NCBI GenBank assembly: GCA_038211505.1
Contig: JBBQVO010000108.1
Location: forward strand, 1 to 11,356
Direction of reading: 5' to 3'
DNA: 11,356 nucleotides
Source: JBBQVO01 sp038211505
GTDB taxonomy: Bacteria > Chloroflexota > Dehalococcoidia > DSTF01 > JACRBR01
Part shown: positions 6,655 through 11,356 of the stretch, piece by piece
How positions within the stretch are numbered: position 1 is the stretch's first letter
Layout: every line of letters begins with the position of its first letter
The notes under the pieces: model-generated
Seen by the model: the letters and a program-made list of their open reading frames with translations, nothing else
What the model was told of the DNA's origin: nothing
Database searches by the model: none
Position numbers and translations under genes: made by a program

Positions 6655-6724
6655 ACCACTGTCGTCTCACGCCATGTCCAGCTGCGACGAACAGACCCGC
6701 AAACCAACGCCCAGCGCCGCACCG

Positions 6725-7921
6725 TCAGCCCGCCCGCGCACCTTCACGCAGAAGATCCCGCTCATGCCGCGCAATCTCGTGATCGCCCCACCGATACACC
6801 ACATGCCGCAGCGGCCCCAACTTCTTCGGCAGATCCGGATATGTGATCTCGCCCCGGATGATCTCCGTCAGATACCGCCAGAACAGCCCGTTGTACTTCA
6901 ACATCAACACCGAGAACGCCGGCAGCCGCTGGAACACCGCCATCAGCCGCCTCGACGCCAGGATCTCCTCCCGCATCTCGACGTCCAGCGCCCGCTGATA
7001 GCCGCTCAGATCGGCGACGCGTTCGCCGAGATACTTCTCCGCCTCCTCGGCCGCCAGCCGCCCGCTGACGAACGCCGCCCAGATCCCCTCGCCCGACAGC
7101 GGATCGACGAGCGCCGCCGCGTCGCCCGCAAGCATCGCCGATCCGCGCACGACCGGCTGATCGTCGCGACGCAGCGGCAGCTGATATCCGCGATGCCCGT
7201 AGAGCAGCGACTCATCGAAGCCGTAGAACGCGCAGTACCGCGACAGCAGCGTTCGCAGCTCCGGCCCGACAGACTTCCAGCCGCCGACGCCGACGTTGAG
7301 ATGATCGCCCTTCGGAAACACCCACCCGTAGCCGCCCGGGATGCCGCCGAGATCCAGCGCGATGAACCGCTCCCACTCCGCCATTACGCGCGCGTCGGCC
7401 GGATAATTCGCCTCGAACGCCACCGCATGCTCGCCCGCCGGCGCCAGCCCCAACGACTTCGCCGACATCCCGTTGACGCCGTCCGTCCCGATCAGCAGCC
7501 GCGCCCGATACCGATCGCCGCCGGCGTCCACCTCCACGCCCGACACACCGTTCTCGATCGCCCGCACTGCGCAGCCGTCGCGAAACTCCGCGCCCGCGGC
7601 CACCGCATGCTCGACGAGAAACGCATCTAGCCGCGACCGCTGCGTCATCCGCGCCAGCAGCTTCGGACTCGTCCGGTCGAAGCGCCGCCGCATCGCCGCG
7701 CTCACCCGCACGCCGTAAATCTCGCGCTCCGTGACCGGCGACAGATCGAGATCGCACGCCGAGTCCGCCCGAAACGTCACCCCACCCCCGCACGGCTTGT
7801 CCCGAGGAAACGTCGCCTTGTCAAGCAGCAACAGCCGCGCGCCGACGCGGGCGAGGTGGCGTGCAGCCGTGCTGCCGGCAGGCCCGGCGCCGACTACGAT
7901 CACGTCGTATGAGTTCGTCAT
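6725..7921 (-). CDS. Geranylgeranyl reductase family FAD-dependent oxidoreductase
   Basis: This 398-residue flavoprotein belongs to the geranylgeranyl reductase family, which uses FAD to saturate double bonds of isoprenoid chains (chlorophyll side chains, archaeal lipids, menaquinone tails). The N-terminal FAD-binding motif is VVGAGPAG (G11, G13, G16), ending the second strand at D34. The family PxxxCGG motif appears as PRDKPCGGG (P39-G47). GTDGVN lies mid-protein, GYGWVFPKGDHLNVGVGG is a typical family strand-loop, and the second FAD motif is AGDAAALVDPLSGEG (A265-G279). In a non-phototroph the likeliest substrate is a quinone or lipid isoprenoid, but this is inference. It is the last gene of the minus-strand block, 34 bases after its neighbour. 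It has no Shine-Dalgarno sequence, and a TACACT box seven bases before the ATG suggests it may also be transcribed on its own. Confidence 0.92.
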   Translation of the reverse strand: MTNSYDVIVVGAGPAGSTAARHLARVGARLLLLDKATFPRDKPCGGGVTFRADSACDLDLSPVTEREIYGVRVSAAMRRRFDRTSPKLLARMTQRSRLDAFLVEHAVAAGAEFRDGCAVRAIENGVSGVEVDAGGDRYRARLLIGTDGVNGMSAKSLGLAPAGEHAVAFEANYPADARVMAEWERFIALDLGGIPGGYGWVFPKGDHLNVGVGGWKSVGPELRTLLSRYCAFYGFDESLLYGHRGYQLPLRRDDQPVVRGSAMLAGDAAALVDPLSGEGIWAAFVSGRLAAEEAEKYLGERVADLSGYQRALDVEMREEILASRRLMAVFQRLPAFSVLMLKYNGLFWRYLTEIIRGEITYPDLPKKLGPLRHVVYRWGDHEIARHERDLLREGARAG

Positions 7922-7928
7922 ATGTATA

Positions 7929-7934
7929 AGTGTA
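7929..7934 (-). promoter_or_regulatory. Possible -10 box for a leaderless start at 7921
   Basis: On the minus strand TACACT (four of six consensus positions) ends seven bases before the ATG of the geranylgeranyl-reductase-family gene. No Shine-Dalgarno sequence and no clear -35 are visible. Confidence 0.3.
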
Positions 7935-7955
7935 CGAAAGCGGCGGAGGTGTGGC

Positions 7956-8159
7956 TCACCGCAACACAGCCGAGCGCTTACGCCGCATGAGGAGAAGTGC
8001 CAGATTCAACACACCCGTCGCGACGGCGAGTCCTTCAACCACGACATGAAGCTTGTCGTGCGAGATCCCGAGGTTGATAGATAGAACCCAGGCGGATCCC
8101 GTGAGCACAAGACCGAGGAACATCACCGTCACCGCGATCCGTCCGACGATCACGATCAT
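7956..8159 (-). CDS. Small two-helix membrane protein
   Basis: This 67-residue protein consists of two hydrophobic helices (about residues 4-27 and 38-58) joined by a short loop (INLGISHDKLH), ending in a basic tail (RRKRSAVLR). I recognise no family. The basic C-terminus favours both ends lying in the cytoplasm. Its ATG overlaps the stop of the preceding small membrane gene as ATGA, which supports real, coupled translation. The pair may form one membrane complex, but nothing in the sequence gives a function. Confidence 0.65.
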   Translation of the reverse strand: MIVIVGRIAVTVMFLGLVLTGSAWVLSINLGISHDKLHVVVEGLAVATGVLNLALLLMRRKRSAVLR

Positions 8160-8392
8160 GGCCCGCGCCCTTGAATAGTAGCAACGGCGGCGGCAATCAA
8201 CATGACCGTGCTCAGAAGCGCGCCTGCACCGGTCACGATCCTCAATCGCAGTGCTACATCCGCCCAGTTGACGTCGGAACTCTCATCGCCGCGAACGGTA
8301 ATGGTCTTCGCAATGCGCGCAAACAGATCCGCTCGGATCATCGTGATCCAGAACAAGACACAGGCCACGGATGTGGTAACGACGAAACCCAT
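8156..8392 (-). CDS. Small two-helix membrane protein, coupled partner
   Basis: This 78-residue protein has an N-terminal helix (about residues 2-20), a central polar stretch with acidic residues (TVRGDESSDVNWAD), and a second helix (about 51-73). I recognise no family. It starts at the first ATG of its frame, 39 bases after the stop of the PH-domain gene, without a good Shine-Dalgarno sequence, so it is probably read from the same transcript. Its stop overlaps the next gene's ATG. Codon choice here is less GC-biased at third positions than in the flanking genes. Confidence 0.6.
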   Translation of the reverse strand: MGFVVTTSVACVLFWITMIRADLFARIAKTITVRGDESSDVNWADVALRLRIVTGAGALLSTVMLIAAAVATIQGRGP

Positions 8393-8431
8393 GCTCGAAA
8401 CCCGTTGGTGGCTCCGTCTCCAGTCCCCGGA

Positions 8432-9325
8432 TCACCGCAACGCAATAATCGCCGCCGCCAGCAAGATGCCCTCCGCGCCGATCGCCGCTACCAGCAGCAG
8501 GTAGCCCACCATCCGCTCCCACGAGTGCGCGACGAACCCCAGCCCCACGTTGACCAGCAGCAGGCCGACGCCGGTCATCGGGAGCTTCAGCAGTTCATCT
8601 TTCGACGCGATGCGGGTGACGCCGTTGAGTTGCGGGAACGAGATCGCGATCGTCGACGGCAGGCTCGGGTACTGCTGATAGATGTACCCGAACATCGCGA
8701 AGAACGTCGCGAACGCCGCCACCGCGAGGATCTGCGCGTACCGATCCTCCCAGAACGGCTGCGCCGCCAGGTACAGCCGATCCGGCGCCTGCGGCACCGC
8801 GACGAGCGACCCCGCGCGCTGCTGCGTCTGCACCGCCTCCGCGAACGCCACCTCATCGTCGACGCTCAGCGCGTACGATTGCGTCGCCGTCACGACGTAC
8901 AGCAGGTCCGACGGCGAGCGGTGCGTCGAGTAGAACAGCGTGTCGCCGATGCCGCCTTCGATCGTCGCGTGGCCGATGTGGTGTCCGAGCCAGCTGACGC
9001 CGGCGACGTGCGGGTTCGGCAGCTCGCGCCCCGGCACCAGCCGTTCGATCTGCGACATCGGGATCATCTGCCGGATATCGCCCCAGGTGATCGTCAGCGC
9101 GTTGCGATCGAGCGTGTACCGCAGCGTGCCGAGGCTGTACGTCCAGTACGTGAACAGCACGCCGAGGAAGAAGAAGAGCGACGCCACGACGTACAGCGAG
9201 ATGATGCCGACGCCGATGTCCGCCGTCACCCCCCGCACGACGAGCGCCAGCGCCACGATGAAGCACCACGCCGCCAACCCGCCGCCGACCAGCGAGCCGA
9301 CCGCCCGCGCCGGACGGAACTCCAT
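8432..9325 (-). CDS. Multi-pass membrane protein with bacterial PH domain and DUF1648-like segment
   Basis: This 297-residue protein starts with two membrane helices (about residues 10-31 and 38-62). A bacterial PH-like domain follows (about 69-168), seen from YTLDRNALTITWGDIRQMIP through ISxIERL-type residues to LLYVVTATQSYALSVDDEVAFAEAV, as in bPH_5 proteins. Next come a helix (about 198-216), an exposed segment YPSLPSTIAISF...ASKDELLKLP resembling DUF1648, and two final helices (about 251-267 and 273-294). The family is structural and poorly characterised; some relatives sense or respond to envelope stress, which is not shown here. Its ATG overlaps the ilvE stop as ATGA, so it is translationally coupled to an amino-acid enzyme with no obvious functional link. 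Confidence 0.85.
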   Translation of the reverse strand: MEFRPARAVGSLVGGGLAAWCFIVALALVVRGVTADIGVGIISLYVVASLFFFLGVLFTYWTYSLGTLRYTLDRNALTITWGDIRQMIPMSQIERLVPGRELPNPHVAGVSWLGHHIGHATIEGGIGDTLFYSTHRSPSDLLYVVTATQSYALSVDDEVAFAEAVQTQQRAGSLVAVPQAPDRLYLAAQPFWEDRYAQILAVAAFATFFAMFGYIYQQYPSLPSTIAISFPQLNGVTRIASKDELLKLPMTGVGLLLVNVGLGFVAHSWERMVGYLLLVAAIGAEGILLAAAIIALR

Positions 9326-10308
9326 CAGACCGTGACCTTCGTCGCGTCTGGCGCGCCGACGCGACCTCCGGCGACACGACCTTCGGCGGCCGGCTTCACC
9401 GCGCGCAGCCAGTGCTCGTACTTCGCGTTGCGGCCGCGGATGATGTCGAAGAACAACGACTGCAGCTTCTTCGTCACCGGGCCGTTCACGCCGCCGCCGA
9501 TCGCGCGGCGATCGAGCTCGATCACCGGCGAGATGTGCGCGGCCGTCCCCGTAAGAAAGACCTCATCGGCCACATACAGCTCGCTGCGGTCGATCGTCCG
9601 CTCGATCACTTCGAGGCCCAACTCGTTGCGCGCCAGCTCCAGTACCGAATCGAGCGTGATGCCTTCGAGCACGTTATCGCTGCGTTCCGGCGTGATGATC
9701 CGTCCGTGCCGGATCATCGCCAGGTTCTCGCCCGAACCCTCCGACACGTGGCCGTCGTCGTTGAGCATGATTGCTTCGTCGTAGCCGTTCTCGATCGCCT
9801 CCGTCTTCGCCAGCGCCGAGTTCACGTACAGCCCGTTGACCTTCGCCCGCGCCGGGATCGACGTATCCGGCACCCGCCGCCACGTCGACGTCTGGCAGCG
9901 GATCCCCGCATCGAGATCGAGATAGTTGCCGAACGGGATCGCGAAGCACATGAAGTCCGACTCCACGCCGTCGAGCCGCGGCCCGATCACCTCGCCGCTC
10001 TTGTACGCGATCGGCCGGATGTACGTGTCCTCGCGGAACCCCGTCTGCCCGACCACATCGGCGCAGATCTTCGACAGCTCATCGACGCTCTGCGGCAGGT
10101 CGATGTGCATGATGTGCGCCGACTGCTTCAGCCGCTTGAAATGCTCGTCCGGCCGGAAGATCAGCGACTCCCCGCGCTCCTCGCTCCAGTTCCCCCGCAC
10201 CCCCTCGAACACCGCCGTCCCATACAGAAACGCATGCGTCATCACCGGCAACCGTGCCTCCTCAAGCGGCATCAGTCGCCCGCGGATATAACAATACGGC
10301 GCACCCAT
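9325..10308 (-). CDS. ilvE: Branched-chain amino acid aminotransferase
   Basis: This 327-residue fold-type IV PLP aminotransferase catalyses the last step of valine, leucine and isoleucine synthesis and the first step of their breakdown. The PLP lysine is K156 in ARAKVNGLYVNSALAKTEA. Other family motifs are GTAVFEGVR near the N-terminus, EGSGENLAMIRHGRIITP, LEGITLDSVLELA and ADEVFLTGTAAHISPV. A longer open frame reaches an ATG at 10359, but the ATG at 10308 is preferred: it has AAGGAG six bases upstream and gives the usual family N-terminus (MGAPYCYIRGRLMPLEEAR). The last 25 or so residues are a low-complexity tail beyond the normal fold. It is the first gene of the minus-strand block, behind a TATACT box, and its stop overlaps the next start. 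Confidence 0.95.
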   Translation of the reverse strand: MGAPYCYIRGRLMPLEEARLPVMTHAFLYGTAVFEGVRGNWSEERGESLIFRPDEHFKRLKQSAHIMHIDLPQSVDELSKICADVVGQTGFREDTYIRPIAYKSGEVIGPRLDGVESDFMCFAIPFGNYLDLDAGIRCQTSTWRRVPDTSIPARAKVNGLYVNSALAKTEAIENGYDEAIMLNDDGHVSEGSGENLAMIRHGRIITPERSDNVLEGITLDSVLELARNELGLEVIERTIDRSELYVADEVFLTGTAAHISPVIELDRRAIGGGVNGPVTKKLQSLFFDIIRGRNAKYEHWLRAVKPAAEGRVAGGRVGAPDATKVTV

Positions 10309-10314
10309 AACGCA

Positions 10315-10320
10315 CTCCTT
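10315..10320 (-). promoter_or_regulatory. Shine-Dalgarno AAGGAG of ilvE
   Basis: On the minus strand AAGGAG lies six bases before the ATG at 10308, fixing the ilvE start there rather than at the upstream ATG (10359). Confidence 0.85.
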
Positions 10321-10338
10321 CGATACTGGAATGCGAGA

Positions 10339-10344
10339 AGTATA
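10339..10344 (-). promoter_or_regulatory. Probable -10 box for ilvE
   Basis: On the minus strand TATACT (five of six consensus positions) would start a transcript near 10332, giving a leader of about 24 bases that includes the Shine-Dalgarno sequence. No convincing -35 is visible. It would serve the whole minus-strand block. Confidence 0.45.
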
Positions 10345-10399
10345 GGCCGCTGCCCCCACCCCGCGCTACTCGCCGTGAGTCCGATCGCCCCACACCAAC

Positions 10400-10440
10400 T
10401 GTCATTCCGAGCGCAGCCGACGAATCTCTCCGATCCCACC
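10400..10440 (+). repeat. Interspersed TGTCATTCTGAGCG-type repeat, copy 2
   Basis: This 41-bp copy matches the element at 6615-6654 in the same orientation with four substitutions and one extra C. It lies in the 196-bp divergent gap between ilvE and the methyltransferase-like gene. Confidence 0.7.
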
Positions 10441-10492
10441 TCAAACGCAGTCCCAGGCCGAGTGCCGATTCCCGCCGAACTCCTCATTGACG

Positions 10493-10498
10493 TAGAAT
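10493..10498 (+). promoter_or_regulatory. Probable -10 box for a leaderless start at 10505
   Basis: TAGAAT (five of six consensus positions) ends six bases before the ATG at 10505, which has no Shine-Dalgarno sequence. The predicted transcript would begin at or next to the start codon. No -35 is evident at normal spacing; TTGACG directly abuts the box and is too close to serve. Confidence 0.45.
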
Positions 10499-10504
10499 CC
10501 ACAA

Positions 10505-11209
10505 ATGGCCAAGCAGACTTCGCTCGGCGACGCGCTCTTCGGCACGCCGATGGACTCGCTAACGCGCACCAAGAAGCGCGTCGCCGACCACGGCGAAGTT
10601 TTCACTCCGGCGTGGATGGTAGAAGCGATGCTTGATCTCGTAAGGGACGAGAGCGAGCGTATTGATTCGCGCTTCTTAGAGCCGGCATGCGGGAGCGGGA
10701 ACTTCCTTGTGCGAGTCCTGCGGCGTAAGCTTGCGGCCGTAGAGCTCAAGTACGGCAAACACGACTTCGATCGGGGGCACTATGCGCTGCTCGCGCTGAT
10801 GTGCATCTATGGCATCGAACTTCTCCAAGACAACATCGCCGAGTGCCGTGCGAATCTTCTCGGGATCTTCGGTGAGTACCTGCAGCTCGATGAGACGGAC
10901 GATACGTATCACGCCGCGTCGTTTGTGCTGACGCGAAACCTCGTCCACGGTGACGCGCTGACGATGCGCACTCACGATGACGAGCCGCTAACGTTCGCCG
11001 AGTGGGGTTACCTGGGCAAGGGCAAGTTTCAGAGGCGCGACTTCCGCCTTGACGTGCTCACCGAAAGCGCGGCCTGGTCGAGGGAGGGCGACATGTTCGC
11101 CAGCTTGGGCAAGCACGAAATCTTCACGCCGGTCAAGACATACCCGCCAATGTCCGTGAACGACATCGCTGCCGCCGCGCGCGACGAGTCGCAGAGGACA
11201 GCTGTATGA
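10505..11209 (+). CDS. DNA methyltransferase-like protein, SAM-binding region without NPPY motif
   Basis: This 234-residue protein resembles the N-terminal half of N6-adenine DNA methyltransferases from restriction-modification systems. GEVFTPAWMVEAMLDL (from G30) is the lead-in seen in type I/IIG enzymes. FLEPACGSGNFL (F57-L68) is SAM motif I. YGIELLQDNIAECRANLL (from Y103) fits motif II with acidic E105, and HGDALT (from H149) fits motif III. The catalytic (N/D)PP(Y/F) motif that should follow is absent; the protein continues EWGYLGKGKFQRRDF, and the only later PP is TYPPMS near the end. It may bind SAM without methylating alone, or work with its partner: the stop overlaps the next gene's ATG as ATGA. 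A TTA leucine codon (L58) and more mixed third positions than its neighbours hint at horizontal acquisition. Confidence 0.8.
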   Translation: MAKQTSLGDALFGTPMDSLTRTKKRVADHGEVFTPAWMVEAMLDLVRDESERIDSRFLEPACGSGNFLVRVLRRKLAAVELKYGKHDFDRGHYALLALMCIYGIELLQDNIAECRANLLGIFGEYLQLDETDDTYHAASFVLTRNLVHGDALTMRTHDDEPLTFAEWGYLGKGKFQRRDFRLDVLTESAAWSREGDMFASLGKHEIFTPVKTYPPMSVNDIAAAARDESQRTAV

Positions 11210-11356
11210 GCGACCAGGCGAGCTTCACGCTACGCGGTCGCAACCCGGATGTATTGACGTGCATCGCGAACCTCTCCAACGACGAAGTGTTTACGCCCCC
11301 GGAGTTCGCGAACCGGATGCTGGATACGCTCGCCGAAGCGTGGGCAGCTGACAACG
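11206..11356 (+). CDS. Second methyltransferase/restriction-modification protein, N-terminus only
   Basis: Only 50 codons are visible before the window ends. The N-terminus contains NPDVLTCIANLSNDEVFTPP and then EFANRMLDTLAEAW. EVFTP followed six residues later by MLD has the same spacing as in the upstream protein, so both begin a methyltransferase-type fold. From memory, this N-terminus resembles large Eco57I-type restriction-modification methylases whose later part holds an NPPY motif; this cannot be confirmed here. The ATG overlaps the preceding stop, so the two are coupled. Confidence 0.7.
   Translation, partial: MSDQASFTLRGRNPDVLTCIANLSNDEVFTPPEFANRMLDTLAEAWAADN

Noticed and set aside
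5823..6722. A minus-strand open frame containing the peptide RFFAALRMTK
   Set aside because: That peptide is the known spurious translation of the TCATTCTGAGCG intergenic repeat, and the rest is antisense to the Rieske-like gene.
8171..9784. A 537-codon plus-strand open frame (also 6647-7630 and 9412-10635 plus, 4814-5758 and 664-1392 minus)
   Set aside because: These lie opposite well-supported genes, have Arg/Pro/His/Asp-rich compositions typical of antisense frames in GC-rich DNA, and show no family motifs or ribosome-binding sites.
10309..10359. A longer ilvE start giving 17 extra residues
   Set aside because: AAGGAG is correctly spaced before ATG 10308 and the extension runs through the likely promoter TATACT.
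10487..10498. TTGACG directly next to TAGAAT, read as a -35 and -10 pair
   Set aside because: There is no spacer between them, so they cannot act as a normal promoter pair. Only the -10 box is kept.

Overview
The window is high-GC bacterial DNA with tightly packed genes and repeated four-base ATGA stop/start overlaps. The best guess for the source is a member of Chloroflexota. The reasons are a transcription-attenuating T-box in front of thrS, a Thr-Pro-rich tail on a secreted protein, the common TGTCATTCTGAGCGCAGC-type intergenic repeat, and several gene starts that look leaderless. This assignment is an inference, not proven.

Layout, left to right. Bases 1-161 are the 3' end of an acsA-type acetyl-CoA synthetase gene. 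Bases 253-1152 encode a membrane-anchored extracytoplasmic protein of unknown function. Bases 1195-1469 form a complete threonine T-box riboswitch ending in an intrinsic terminator. It controls thrS (threonyl-tRNA synthetase without a TGS domain), which is translationally coupled to an ABC1/UbiB-type atypical kinase gene. A short gap with a strong palindrome follows. Then come a PLP-dependent D-cysteine desulfhydrase/ACC deaminase-family gene and a membrane-anchored Rieske-fold protein whose four iron-sulfur ligands are all replaced. The Rieske-like gene is preceded by a consensus TATAAT box and a possible 31-codon leaderless ORF whose stop overlaps its start.

From about 10308 down to 6725 lies a minus-strand block: ilvE (branched-chain aminotransferase), a bacterial PH/DUF1648-like membrane protein coupled to it, two tiny coupled two-helix membrane proteins, and a geranylgeranyl-reductase-family flavoprotein. 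Two direct copies of a roughly 40-bp interspersed repeat sit just outside the two ends of this block.

The right edge, from 10505, begins what looks like a restriction-modification or defence locus. A 234-residue protein has an adenine-methyltransferase SAM-binding region but no NPPY catalytic motif. It is coupled by an ATGA overlap to a second gene, cut by the window end, whose N-terminus has the same EVFTP...MLD motif.

The most unusual items are the clusterless Rieske-like protein with its possible leader ORF, the methyltransferase pair at the edge, the kinase placed under a threonine T-box, and four gene starts with a TANNNT box 6-7 nt upstream and no Shine-Dalgarno sequence.
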